64,000 bases of DNA, taken from assembly GCA_013399305.1 (NCBI GenBank), contig VXAI01000481.1, positions 109,187 through 173,186 on the forward strand, given 5' to 3'. The DNA is from Rostratula benghalensis (lineage: Eukaryota > Chordata > Aves > Charadriiformes > Rostratulidae). Position 1 is the stretch's first letter. Every line of letters begins with the position of its first letter. A program made the position numbers and the translations under genes. Below, piece after piece: positions 1 through 14,400 of the stretch. A model generated the notes under the pieces. The model made no database searches and was not told where the DNA came from. It saw nothing but the letters and a program-made list of their open reading frames with translations.

Positions 1-2312
1 TGCACTAAGCTGCTGTGAGTGAATTGTGACCGCATGGCCCCACAAAAGATGAAGAAACCTTTTACCATTGGGTTATGGTGTCTCTCACCCTTCCCTTGCT
101 GCTGGCCCAAAGGCCGTCGAGATTTCCGTGGCAAACAACAGCCTCGAGCAGCCTGTGTTGTCAAGACTGGTGGGAGTGGTGTGAAAAAAGGCTGTGTCTG
201 CATCTGGGGACGTGCATGCCCTCTGCAGAGGGTGCTGATGGGATGGTGGGAGCTCTGTGCAGTTGGAGGTCTGATACAGAGCGTCTGCAGCTGGCAGAGG
301 TGTGCCAGCACACCCCCACTGAATAGCACAGCGTCCTGGGGATATTAACGTATTAATAGCTGGGGTTTTTAACATGTCCTCCTTCTTTATAAAGCCCCCA
401 GTGGGTTTTCATCACTTTTTGCAGCTCTTCTGCTGGCAGAGGACAGCCCAAGCATCTACTAACATACAAACTGTGTGGTCTTTTATTGCATTGTCATATC
501 CTTGTAGCAGAGGTTAACCATCCCACCCATATAAATAAATGTGATGGGGTTTTTTATAGGCTGCATGGTTTAAGGATATCACATGCTAGAGACCAGCCGG
601 AGTGAAACTGCAATCCCTCTCTTGAGAGGATGGAGAGGTCTTGGTCCCCTTTAGAGACTTTTTGGTTGATGTGAATTTTGCTTTAATTATAAATACAAAC
701 AGTAAACGGACATGGTCCATTTTCCCACCTACTAGAATTGACTGTTGGGCTTAGAACGGTGGAAGACAGATCGGTTTGGGATTGCCTGGGGTCTTGGAAG
801 GAGGACGTCACCAATAACCAGCCACAGTGGTAACCCAGGGGCACTGCCCCACACGCTGGATGTCTCTCTGTGATGGGGAGCAGGGCCAAGAGCTATGTCT
901 CTCTGTGTGACTCAGTGGTGCTTCTCATGGAGAGTTTAATCAGCAGCACCTCTGCTAACATTTTGCTTTTCAGAGCAAACAAGGTTTGTGCTCGTTACTA
1001 GCTAAAGACATGAAGGTTTCAAGCTTAGCTGAACACACTTGCCCGGACATCCCTTCTGCTACAACAGCTGCAAGTAAAACATCCCCTGAGTAAACATCTC
1101 TATGCAGGGAGGCTTATCTCAAATTATCCAGCCCACACATGATATATAAAGCTGCGGTGGTGGAACCTCATGGGCAGGAGGTTGGGGGAAGAGTCCAGTA
1201 TCACCTCAGCCAGCTGAGCTCAAACCATGTGGCCAAGTGCTCCAGCCCTCCTGATGTTCTGTAGATACTTTGCTGAATAAGATCAGAGGAAGTCAATTAA
1301 TTAAATTGAAGGCTGATGAATCCTGCCTCTAAAAGCTGGTTAGTGCCATTTTCAGCCTTGCCAAAGCTTCCAGAACCGAGGGAGGTGCTAGGAAGGAACA
1401 GGAAAGCTTGAGGAAATGGACCAGTGGCGTGTGGGTTTTTTTGGCTTACAGAAGTGCTGGCGTCAGACTAGGATTACAGTATTTGTCAGCTGTCTCTGCT
1501 GAAGAAAACATGAGATTTCACCTTTTTAGTAAAATCAGAGCACTCAGTGCAACAGTTCCTGCAGCTCACAGCCCATTTCTATCTCTCTGCACAGTAAGGC
1601 CACATCTGGGCAAACAGATGTCCCTTTCGTGCCAGCTGCAGATCAGTTTGCTCCAAATACAAAACCACATTGGTTACATTAACCTGCCATGGAGCTTGAG
1701 CTAAGAAGCCCACTTCTCAGCAGGGTCCTTAGACACCACCTCAGGCCCTGCCATCCCTCACGTGTCTTTTGGACATCTGGCCAGCAAAGCAAATGGGAGG
1801 AGCAGACAGAGGAGAGTCAGAACCTTCCCATCACAGGCACTTCCCAAGGCAGGTGTGCGCATGGTTTCTCTGTCTTTCATCATGCCTTCCCATTAAATAA
1901 TGGAATTCAAATTAAATTATGTATTTTTCCACAAAACTTGCATTTTGCAGAAACTGCAGCTGTGGTTTTGTGCCATGTCCACAGTTCCTCTTAGAGCTGA
2001 TGCAGGGCATCAAAATTGATATTTTAGTTCACAACGCTTATCTCTAAAACCACTGAGGAACGTGTTAAACAAAACTTTTACATATGACAAAGGCTGGTTT
2101 CCCTGGCTACACAGTGCTCTCCCGTCCTCTTCTCTGCTAAATACATTACAATAACATTTACACGGGCCCTGCTTCTGAATCTGTAAACTCAATGGGAGTT
2201 TATCTTTGTATTTCAGTGGGAGCATGATCAAAGCCCCTAGTGCTTCTTGATTTGATGCTAGAATCTTTCATCACTCCACTTCTAACCAAGAAAAATGACA
2301 AAGTTAGTATAC
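1..2312 (-). other. LOXHD1 intron after exon 23 (partial)
   Basis: No PLAT motif, splice-bounded frame or recognisable dispersed repeat was seen. The next exon, expected to continue with a FERxQ motif, must lie beyond the left edge. Confidence 0.7.
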
Positions 2313-2440
2313 CTGTCTCCATTTTTATCCAGCTGCATCTCCTCAGTGTTCCCGTTGGATCCAAAGACAGTCATGAAAATGCTGGCGTCGGTACCGCCGC
2401 CTTCAACGTCTCCAGTGACAACTGTGACTTCGTAGAGGAT
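2313..2440 (-). CDS. LOXHD1: LOXHD1 exon 23: start of PLAT domain J
   Basis: This exon has 128 nt, phase 0 at the start (AACCCTCACCAG) and phase 2 at the end (GGAGACAG|GTATAC). It codes [32 protein letters not shown] and [10 protein letters not shown], plus two bases of Arg. GGGTDxxIFMT with EEMQLDK is specific to the twelfth mammalian domain. It is the last exon within the window; the remainder of J and about three more domains should lie to the left of position 1. Confidence 0.94.
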
Positions 2441-5400
2441 CTGGTGAGGGTTTGAAACAAACAAAATGTCCCATAAGTTGTCGTTAACCCCCACAAAACT
2501 CTGGGCAAAAGGTGGGACAGGTTTTGCAGGAGATCTACTTCTTTACCAGAAACGGTTACAAAACAGTGTCTTGGTTTCTCACCACACCTGGTTCTCAGAG
2601 TCAGTTAGAGGTTGACAGGACCATCCTCTTTGCATCATTTATGAACTTTTGTGCAGATTTTTCTCAGCCTAGATAGACTCAGAGCGAGACATTCATTTTG
2701 ACCACCATATGCTTGGGGAGGGATGAAGGCCTGTTAAACTGCTTATCCGTGGAGTCACAACTCTCACATCAACGTGTAGGTCTCCAACTTGCTGTTACTG
2801 CCATCTCCTCCTGGCCACCTCCCAGCACTCCAGAACTTCATACTGCACCAAACTTTTGCTTTTTTTAAAAAACATCTCCCAAAGACATAATTTTTGCTTA
2901 CCATTGACTACAACCTATTTACCCCAAAGGTTGGGTGTCCATCTGGGCAACATTTAGTCCTACAACTCCATTAATTTTAAATTCTCTCCATCCTAGCACT
3001 CTCTAGAGCAGAAGAATTCAGCCACCCTGTTTTCCACTGGGACAAACTCTGCAGCATTCCCAGATCTCCTACACTAAAGGCACGTCAACTTGTGAAAAGA
3101 TGTTTTGCATCATTTTCACCTTATTAGCCTAACTTTGTTCTTTCCTCCTGACATGTGAATAATAAGATTCAGAATAAAACATTTCAAAAGCACTCAAGTC
3201 CCAGTGGCTGTCAGTGGCATGAAGACATTTTAGGCCACCAAGATGCTTTCAAGATCGTACCTATGGTAACAAGACCTCTGGATTTAAGAGGTGGAAGAAC
3301 ATAAAGAGACAGCCCCAACAAAACACATTTAATATAGTGCACTCCTAGGAAAGTTTTATTGGCCTGAATTGTGATTGCTACATAAATAAACAGTGCAAAG
3401 GAATAAAGTAATAGGAGAATTATTTTTCATGTTTGTTCAATCCTGAGTAACCTGTTCCACATATTTTCATCCATATACATTCTAAATCATAGCAAAAAAC
3501 CATGTTTAATATAGACAGGAGAATAAAAACTCTTTTACCAATGCCTTTAAGGATTTTAATGACCGTGGTGGACATTAACTACTTACTCTGTGTATGGGGA
3601 CACAACTACACGATTTAAAGCACAAAGAGGGAATACCAAGCCAAGAAGAAAATAAAATTGAAATAGGTACATATGGTTGTGCAAGAGTCAAGCAAAAGGA
3701 AAATAAACAGTATTAACTTTCCCAAAGACATTAAATGTGTTAGTCTTCTTTGAAGTCTGAACCCCCCCCCCCCCCACTAAATTAAACTCAGTTTCTAGCT
3801 ACAGCTATTTACGAGGGAACAGTCCCAAATTCCCCCAGCAGGGAGACTCTGATCAGAAAGTCAAATGCACACTTCTGATTTCATGTCTCAAGCATCTCTC
3901 CCGATTTCCTTCAAACCTTTCAGCCAGTTTCTGGCCCAACATCATAGAAAAGAATTTACTTAGATTTGCCTATTTCTGGCATGCTTATGGAAATAAATAT
4001 TCAGGATTGGGCTTTTAAAGGAAGACTGAACATAACTCTTCATTAACATCTACTTCAATTGACGGGCAAGCCATCAGCTCACCGGCAGGGGTTTGGAAAC
4101 CTTATCCAGGAAGTTAAACAACTCATGGGAAATTTTTAAAAGATTAAGTTTTAACCTTAGTATTCAGTCTGAGAGAGCCTGTTTCCCCCCTTTTTAGGTC
4201 ATTTCTACCAATGAAATCTGTGCTGAGCTGTTGAAGGCTTCACATACTAAAGATGTCATCACGTTTTGTGTGTCTGGGGAACAAGAAAGAGTTCAACAAA
4301 ATGTCTTTAGCTTGGGAATCAAGAGCAGCATAAAGAAAAATTAATGTACTATGAAAGTGTAACATCACTGTAAATAGAAACACATCTATAGAGATTTAAA
4401 ATTGCCATGCAGGTATTAAACACAGCATTATTGTCCCATTCATCCAGATGGTTATTTCTGCTATAAATCTTACATCCAAAATCAGCATAGCTCAGCTTCC
4501 CAATTTGTGCTTGGTTAAAATATGGCACAGCACACATTACTTCAAATTTCACATATATTGATGAAAAGATTGTATAGTTTTTTGCCTATTCAACTTCAAT
4601 CAGTTATTAATTTCCAAGATCAAGCTTACAAATGTCTCCATGTTTCAACAACTTCAAATTATTATTAGTTTCTAACTGCATTCATTTTCCCTTTCCCACA
4701 TTACAAAAGCTGACATGTAGCTACACCATAGAGAGATTAAAATATCTCCACTACTCTAATTTAATGAGTTAGAAGTATGTCCTCAAACAAAACACGATGG
4801 AGTTAGATCACACCAGGCTGTTCATCCTGTGGCTGTTCCCCCTCTATGGGGTGATGGAGTGGGTGCTCCCAGGGTGGTAACAACATCAGGATGTGCTGCT
4901 GAACTGTGTCCTACCTGCTCTGCCCTACCCTGTCCTTCTACTCATGCCATGGCTGCATCCATCCAGCACTGTAAGAGGTGATGACACTAAGCCAGTTCCT
5001 AAAGATTTTGCTAAAGAAATAGCAAAGAAACCCTCTTTTAAAAAAATGCTCAAACCATGTGCAGAAGTCAAAGCAGAACTGCTGACACACAACCTATATC
5101 AGCACAGGTTGGCAAAACACCTAAAGGTACAGGAGGAGCCCAGAACCCACCTTGAGGCCGATGTTAACACAGTCAGCATCCAGGATGTTGAGGATTCGTG
5201 AGGTGAGTCCATCACCTTTGTCTCTGGCCAGCCAGCACTTACAGACAAAGTTATACATGGCACCTTTGGTGGGCACGACGATGGTGAGCTCTTCCAACAG
5301 CCAGCAGCTCTCAGGGGTAGCACCATCGTGCCCCACCTGTGAAAGTCAGTGAGAAAACAACTGCTGGTGAAAGAGGATTTCCTTGGAGGAGAGACCCCAT

Positions 5401-8400
5401 TTCAGGGTTTTAACCATTGATGAAGAATTAAGAATGTTTGTTAAGCACACCATCACCCAAACCACTTGTGGAGTGGAATGGAGTGAGCTGCAAAATAGTT
5501 AGTGATATTGTTGCCCAACAGGCAAGACCCCAGTGCATATTGGCAGCTGATGTGGGCAGGAAGCTCAGTCATCAGCTCCTGAGCATGAGCTGCCAGTCCC
5601 AAAAGCAAGTTAGGTGGACTAGGCTGACCTACATGAAAAACCCGTCCAGCCTCTTATCACTCTACTTTTACTCCCTTTGACTTCTATCTTCTTGTTGGCT
5701 GATCTCTACAGACCCGATTCTCCATCTTTCCAACTCCTTCCACTGCTGTTGCAACACTTAAAGGTGACTATCCAAAGCTTCAATGCCAAGATGAAAGATG
5801 CAGCTGAACAAACACCCACATGTTACTCAAGCACTCATTCCTTCAGAAATACATGCCTAAGTCAACTATAGATATCAGGCTGTTTCTCTGTTTCCGGTCT
5901 CCTAAAACTGCAAAAGCTCCAGGTTTATATAGGAGCCAATAGATGGAGCTTACACTTGTACCTGTTTGTTTTTTTTTTTTAAGGACCACCTTCTCTAAGC
6001 TCAAGAATGGTGCCTTCTGGAAAGCAAAAAGTCACAGAGGAGTGACAGGAAGCCTGCATGGATGACCAAGGGGTTCCTAAAAAAACTTTAATGCAAAAAG
6101 TAAGAATGCTAGAGGTGGCAACAAGGAGAGATGACCTGGAGGTTGGAAGGGACCTTAAAGAGCATTCTGTTCCACCCCCCTTCCATGGAAAGGGACACCT
6201 CCCACCAGACCAGGCTGCCCAGAGCTCATTCCAGCCTGGTCTTGAACCTCTGCAGGGATGGGGCAGCCACAGCTCCTCTGGGCAACCTGGGCCAGGGTCT
6301 CACCACTCTCACAGCAAAGAAGTTCTTCCTGAGATCTCATCTCAATCTCCCCTCTGTCAGTGGCAGACCCTTCCCCCTGGTCCTGTGGCTCCCCTCCCTG
6401 ATCAAGAGTCCCTCCCCAGCTTTCCTTTTCCTTTTCCTCCTCCAGGAACTGGAAGGCCTTTTATAAGGTCACCCCAGAGCCTACTGACCAAGTGTATGGA
6501 GATGAGATTAAGAAAGCCAAGGCCTTCCTGGGGCTGAACTGGGCAAGGACCACATAAACCAGCAAGCAATGTTCCTTCAGGTTTATCAGCAGCAAAAAGA
6601 TGCCAGTGGTGCAAACCTCTGCAATAAAGTCCACGCGTCCCTCTTAAAGAATGCAGGTAATTCATCCTGGGGCAGACTTGTAATCATGTATCCCAGCTGA
6701 TTTCAGTCAGCCAGTTGTGCCAATGAGTTATCTGTACATAAAAGGTTGAATAAAAGAGCTACCTACAGTTCATTATTTTCAGAGAAATTGTTGTTTTTGT
6801 CATCACCAGGAAAATTAGGTCTTTAGCTCTCACTGCTTCTGTTTTTTGAATTATTAGGACATTTAGGGTCGCTCAGAAAATAATTTTTAATAACAAGTTC
6901 ATGTAGGGTGATACATCTGTGGCACCTTTTATTTTTTTCCCACAAAAAACAAGTGATCTTTTTTATCTGACTGTCTCAGCCATCACTGCTATTAGGAGTA
7001 TTATTACTGTATTAATATCTGTGCAGCTGCAGAAAATTAGAGTTAACCACTAGGGAAATTCAAGTCTACAATAGATACATTAATTCTCAGATTCCTGGGG
7101 TGTGAGGTGACAGGGAATATAACACTTGCTTTCCCATTCCCTCTCCACGTGTTTGGATGCCCTTCCTCAAACCCAAAGTCCCTCAGGGCATCTACACACC
7201 GCCTCTTGAGACCTGTTGCAGGATGATGCAGACGAGGTGCTAGGAAAAGATGAAGGTAACATCTCTGAGGTGAGGCAGGCACAGAGCAGAAATTCCGGTG
7301 AGCCCATTAAAGTCTGCTGCTCGTTTGGTCTTGTTACAGCCACCTCTTAAAGCACCATTCCAAGACATTTCTAGGTAACAGATTTTCACAGCAACCATTA
7401 CTCCTTTTGTGTCAGTTATTGGCCAGGAGAAAGCATCCCACATGTCCAGTTTCCTTGGAGAACATGCGCACAAGCAGATTTCCAAGGGCTCCAAGAACAG
7501 TGCTGTGAAGTCTGGGATAAACTCACCAGTGCTGAATCTTCCTTATGGTTTGTCTTTCAGAGCAGAGCACTAGGATTTGTCTTACAATTCCAGGCAAATC
7601 ATTAGATTGACCACGCCAGTACAGCGAATGATCCAAAGCTGTGGCCACATCCACAGTGTAGCCTGGATGTTCATACCAAGTTGTTTGGGCTGAGATGTTT
7701 GAGCTAAGTTAGAATGAAAACATTTCAAAGGCAGTTAGATTCTTGGGCTGTTTGAAAATCTTTGTAAGTCATTCCAACTGCTCTTGAGGGACTGTTGAGT
7801 ACTTCACATTACCAAGACTAAGATGTATGATTTGCAATGGGCAACTCACAATCTCATTGAAACCAAATGCAATGACAAGGGAAAAAATGAGAGAATTTGA
7901 GAGGTAGATATACAGAAAAGATGCTAAAAAAGAGGGGGTTCTTGCTTATTGTGGAAGGTGCAAACAGTATTAGATAAAACCTGAAGGTCTTCTAAGATCA
8001 AGTCCCCAGTCAGTGGGGGACTGGACTTGCAACACTTTACATTCCATCACATTTTACTCTGTGCTTCCCATGGAGAAAGGCTCTGAACCAGAAGTAGTTT
8101 AGAAATGCAGACCAATGCAGGACTCTTCTGATCATACCTGTGTCTCTCTGCAGCAACAGCAGTCTGGGAACAGAGACACTTTCATTCATTAGGAAAAAAA
8201 TATTAAAAGTTGTTTTAAGAACAAAATATATATGGCCTGTGCTCAATAACTTGTATTATTTATTTCCATGTCAGTGTGTCTATTAAAGAACACCAGTATT
8301 AAATATTACATCTGTAGGCTTACAAGACAGCTAAAAATGGGGGCCTTGCGATTTACTTCATGTTCCACTGTTTCTGCCTTCGCTTATATTTGCAGCAGGA

Positions 8401-11400
8401 GAATAACACCAAACTAGAAGTGGCATCGTGCTGCAAATTTTACAGCCCTACTGAATATCCTGCAGTCTGCTGCCTGTGTTATACAGAGGGCTTCTGGGAA
8501 GTTAATCCCCATCCTATGCTATTTTCACATGGTAACTCATATTCAGAACTTCTTGCCTCCTTCCAGAAGCAGCCAAATGCCAAATCTGAGCACGAACTGT
8601 TCCTCACTTCTCTTGAGCAGACAACTAGCAATTTTCTGCAGTGTCCCTGAACACTGCAATTTTCTACAAGGAAAATATGGACTGATTCCATGGCAACCAT
8701 GGCAGACTGGCACATCGATGTCATTGCTGGGACGTGAATCAACAAGAAGAGACCTTCCAAGCAGAGGGCAGTGTGTGAGGGAAGGCAGAAGGCCAGGAGC
8801 AGATGGCTTCTCCAGCCACAACCTGGGGAGGTGGTGTTACAAACTAAAAGGGAAATATGAGCAAGAGGTGAGGTAGCAGACTGGTGACATCACTGAGGAC
8901 AGGGGTGAAACAGGGCATAAGAATATCACCCAGCTTGAAAGCTGTAAGTTATTTCTTTTTCTAACACTCTACATTTCATTTGGAAACTTTTATCTTCTTT
9001 CCATTTTGTAATACTTTTAAACTTATTTCTTTTCGCTGCTCCTCTCTATTTCCAAGCATTTCCTTCGACTTTCTCCTCTTCTCTGCCCATTTTTCACCCC
9101 ACTCACTGTGTCTTCTCCAGCTACCCTTTCTATTTTGTTCTTCATCCAGCACCTTCTGTCTCTCTGACACTGAGGGGTTATACCAGATTTTTCCTCCCTC
9201 TCTATCCCAGCCCATGGCTCTTACCAAGGACACACAGTCTGGAAGAGAAGGATCTATGTACTTGCTTCACTTTCAAAGTCTGACCTAGAGATGTCTAGAT
9301 AGAACGTGCCATTCATCATACCCAGGCACTTGGAGTGCATTAAGAAAATAGCTTGATAATAAACTCAGATCTAGTATGGGGAATTCTCAAGGTGCCAGAA
9401 GCCATTGCTTGAATGAAAGCTAATGGGAGTGCTTGAAATTATCATCTGTTGCAACAGGACATACAACTGCAAAGATTTTTTTTTTAATTAGTTAGAATGT
9501 CTCTCTTTATATTTCTTTGACTCATCTCCCTCTGAATACACAAGCATGTGTGCCAGCAGGTAGATGTACTTCAACATAGGGCATGGGGAAATAAAGGATT
9601 AGATAAGCTCTTGAAGTCCTCAGATGCTGGGGGCTTCAGCTCCTGGGGCTGTAACAGGCTTTTAGGAGATGGAACTACCTTATGAAATGATGTGTACAAA
9701 TGCACTGAAAGATTCATGGGAAGTTTAAGCTCAGTGATAGAAAGTCTATGTAAATTCTGTCTTCCTGAGCCACAGCAGGAAAAATGGACCCTGCACTGGA
9801 ATTTATTTGAGTATGTTACTTATGAATGATTTTTTTCTCTAAGCCTGAGTCCTCCAAGCTGTAAAAACAATTATCATATTTATCTGGAAAATTATACAAG
9901 ATGTGTTTCTCACTGCAGATGCAAGTTATCAAACCCAACTGGAGGTAGTGTAAAAATCAACTGGGAAGAAAACTGAGAAAAGATTGCATCCTGGGAATCT
10001 TCACTGCATCTGTCAATAACAGGGCTTCACTAAGGAAATACGGTGACAGAGATGGGACAAAACTGGGATATGTTACTACTTCCTTATAATTCAAAATTAT
10101 CTCCTGCCTCCCAAGGTTTTTGTGAGCTGTAAAGTGTACCTATTTTCAGGTTCAGACACATGTGAAATCTCATTAGCACATCCCTGCTTACATTCCTTTT
10201 AGACCCAAGTGCTATTCCTTCACTGCTAAGAATAACAGGAACACGTCTGGCTTTCTTTGGCCACCTATTTCATAGGCCTCCACTGCATTCACAAAGTACC
10301 TCCACTTTTTTGATCTCTCCAACATCTAGGCCCCAAACAGAAAATTTCTCTACGGAGCCGTCTGCAAACTCATCTTTCCATTCTGGGAGATCCAGCCACA
10401 GCCTCTCCGTCTGTACTTTCTGAGGACCCATGATGATGATGAACACTCGGCTGTCAGTGCTGGAGTCAAACTCTGTGCCCGTGGTGACGGTGATGTGGTA
10501 CGGGATCACTGCAACAAACAGAGGCTTAGTCATCAGAAAATCCCCACACATATGCATTTGCATGAGACCTCAGAAAACCAGGGGCTCATCCCATCAGAGA
10601 AAGCAGTTGTGTACACTAAATAACTTCACACCCTGCTGAACAAAACCGGAGAAGGGGTAACACCAAGCTGCATCATCCAGATAACCCTACTGGTGCAAGT
10701 CCAGACTTCTCCCTAGGTGACGATGGAACAGCAAAGGGCTTGAATCCTTTTTTACACCAAGAGACCTTCCTGAAGATGAGACTGAGCACCTAGAGCTTGA
10801 ATAGGCTATTAGACCAAAGTGATCTCACAGTTCAGTAAAGACAAATAAATCTATGCTGACTCCAAGGCGAACCATCACTGACTGAATCTCCCAGCACAAA
10901 TGCAAATGTTCTTCATTCAGGAATTGCTGTGATCTATGGGGCTGCTCAGGGTTTCAGCATCCCTTTGCAAATCAAGGCAAACCATGAATAAACTTGTATT
11001 AAAGGTAGGTCACGTAATATTTTTAAATACTGCATAGTAATATCAATTAGGAGAAAAACCTTCAGGCCAAGGCTGGGGACTTAGCAGGTTTTTCTGTGGT
11101 TTTCAGAAATTTCAGTTCAGCTGTTAAAAGGGAGGAAGTGCCAGACTGCTTTTCAAGTGCCTTCCAAAAGCGCATTTGGATAAGCCGAGAGGGTGGTGCA
11201 GAATGAGACGCTGAATACTCGTTTGATTTCTCAGAACATTTGTGCAAAGCTGTTCAAACCGTTCTGACAAGACTCGGAGCTCTGAAACTTGCCTCATCAC
11301 AGGCTTGAAACTCAGCCTGGCTTCTTCATAGCTTTTTTTTTGATTTAAAAAATAAATTAAAAAAAAAAAGGAAAGGAAAAAAAAAGGTTATAAACCTTGA

Positions 11401-14400
11401 GAAAAAACTTGGTCGGCTTTCAAATCATCCAGTATCCAGGATTGACATCTAAATTTGGTTTTGAAAACTAACAACATTTTTGAGTTGGGGGTTCTACTAG
11501 AAATCCACATCAAGCTCAGAATATGTGTGTGTAATATCAGGGAATTCATGCTGCCGAAACCTGTTCTTACCTCTGGACAGAGCAGAACCCAAAGAGGTTC
11601 ATTCAGCTCCAGTTTGAGGATTTTGTGTACCAGCACAAAATGAACCGATGATTAGGCAAAAATTAGTCTACCCTTTATGGCATCATTTACATTTCAGTGT
11701 GCACATCAGCATAATGATATGCAGTGCATTCTCCACAAAATAACCACTGGAGCTGCTGGTTTTAGCTTAAGAGAAAGAGTTTAGCTGTAAGCAAGACAGA
11801 TTTTATAAGAACATGTTGAGGGGTCATGTTTAGAACTGCTGCAGATTCCTCTTTTAAATAACTTATATTTTCCATAGGGACAAAATGTCCTTTTATACCA
11901 TTTTTCACCCTGTTGTCCTGTGACAGATTAAGTTCACGGAAGTACCAGCATTTCCAACTCATGTTGCATCCTCAAGCCAAAGTACTTGAAACACCTATAT
12001 CAAAAACGAGAACTACGAGAAACTGTTGTCATTTCCCACTTCAAATAATGGATACAGAGAAATAGAGCAGCTTGCTGCCAGACTTCAGGAAAGACAGTTT
12101 CCTCTTCTTTCCTTTAAAAACTAGAAAAGTGATCCTTTCGTATGTATGTCTGCCCTCTCTGTTTTCTCCATAGTTCTACTTCTTCAAATGCAAAAAAGAA
12201 TGCAAGCCTTGAGGTAGGTGGCCACACAGGTCCTCCAGCCTGCCTCCCTTTGCCCCTTTTCCTGGGGTCCTTGTGCAGATTTCAAGCTGTTTGAGGGCAC
12301 ATGTGCCCCTCACAGCATGGCTGGGTTTTACAGAATCTTCATGGTTGGAAGGGACCTTTGAGATCATCAAGTCCAACCATAAACAAACAAACAAACAAAA
12401 AAAGCACCCACACCCAAAAAATCCCCCACCACAACAACCACCACCACACCCAACAATCTCAGCCATTAGAGCAGTGCCACATCTACACATTTCTTAAATA
12501 CCTCCAGGGATGGTGACTCCACCACCTCCCTGGGCAGGCTGTTCCAGTGCCTGACCACTCTCTCAGTAAAGTCATTCTTCCCAAGATCTAATCTGAACCT
12601 CCCCTGCTGCAACTTCAGACCCTTTCCTCTGGTCCTGTCATTATTCCCTTGGGAGAAGAGGACAACTCCCACCTCTCTACAACCTCCTGTCAGGGAGTTG
12701 TAGAGGGCAATGAGGTGTTCCATCAGCCTCCTCTTCTCCTAACTAAACATGCCCGGTTCCCTCTGCCTCTCCTCATAGGACTTGTTCTCTAGACCCCTCA
12801 CCAGCTCGGTGGCTTTCCTCTGGACATGCTCTAGCACTTCAATGTTTTGTTAGAGACCACACCATCTCCATCACTGTCTTCTACAATGGAGCAGGTACTT
12901 AGTCAACAGGGCTTTTCTCTGTGCTCCATCCTCACATCACCTCCTGCCCCTCAAAGGAATTTCCCATCTGAGCATGGCAGAGTCAGAACTGAGCTGCTCA
13001 AACTGTCACTCCCTTTCTCAGGCGCCCCCTGATACCACTTTCTCTAATCAACTAATTAACAGTTGGGTTTTTTATCCATCTCAGGATGTGGCTGCCTGGC
13101 TCACACAGTCCATCTTATCTGACATTCATTCAAGAGGCAGTTTCCTTAATGAGGCCATGTCACTGCCACAGAGATAGTCGTGATGACAAGCTCCAGAACT
13201 CCAAGAAGAAAGACCACCCTGGTACAATGAGGATGATGGGACCTATCCTAGCTCTGCTGGAGTGGGGTTCTTATGGGAGATGCTGATGTTCTACCCATTA
13301 TTTGTGAAACTGCATGAAATGCCAATATGGCAGATTTTATCCATTGTCTCAACACAGAAATAATAACACGAGGAATATGGGAATCACTTTTTTTGGGGGT
13401 ACGGACGGACAATATGTGATTACAAAAGAAAGGCTGCCCCAGGACACATGGGTTGCAGGCCAGGTTAAGCAATATGCAGCACTATGGATGCTTCAGAACT
13501 TACAGACATGGGACACACAACCCATGGACAAGCACCCCATGGACATCACAGCATGTGATGTTGTGACCACATCACAACAAGACGCTGTGCATCAGCAGAG
13601 CTGCAGTAATCATTTGTGTGAGTTCCCTTGGACCATGTCAGTGAAAGCCAACTTAAACTCCTAAGCCAAATGACATCATTTTACACTTGGCTTACCATGG
13701 AAATTTAAGATAAGTTCAATTATTTTGCACTTGCTGCGGACTAAGAGCACAGATAGGCAGTCACCATGACCCAGCTGCCGCCCAGTTACTTGTTACAGCA
13801 CAGTATCTCAACCATACATATAAAATATTAATCTAAAGCTAAAAGACCCCTTGTAGGATGCCAACAATAGGTGCAATTTAGAGGATAAGCCATTGTCCTG
13901 GAAGACAGGGGTGATTAATCAAAAGGTATATAATTACAGAGAAAAAAAGCCTGTGTTATAATGGAATTATAAGGAAATATTGATGGACTGAGGATGTTTT
14001 TCACAAAAATTAATTCAGCTGATGGACACTGATTTTCAAGGCTTCCTTCACAGCCAGGGCAGAAACAAAACCTGAGCAACTTTTACACTTCATATCAGCA
14101 ACAGCTGAGCAAAACGAGCCTCCCCTCATGAAAGCTGGCCTTTCAAACACAGTCTGGCATAGTTCACTTTTTATAAGATGCAATCCAGAAACATATTTTT
14201 CTTTCATATTCATCTGTCTCAGGAACCAGAGCCTGAAGATGAAACTCTACACTTGAGACACAAACTGTTTCCATCAGTTGTTTCAGCAGAAAACTCAGTC
14301 CAGAGTTCATGGGCACCCCGTCTTTCAGTGGGTCTTGCAGATCCTCCTCCTCTGCCCATCTATAAGGCACACCACTTTCTGGAAATGAATAAACTCACCT

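Noticed and set aside
6058..6537. 159-codon open frame on the plus strand
   Set aside because: Mostly the antisense strand of a CR1 3' end; the same peptide pattern recurs at 21674, 24756 and 45366 because those are CR1 copies too.
12381..12400. Short AAAC run considered as the poly-A tail of a retrocopied gene
   Set aside because: It lies inside a CR1 fragment whose sequence continues on both sides, so it is an internal expansion.
14164..14370. Possible extra linker exon on the minus strand between exons 20 and 21
   Set aside because: Exons 20 and 21 already join in phase and give EEGSLIPYHI, matching the mammalian junction; the frame here has no convincing splice pair or homology.
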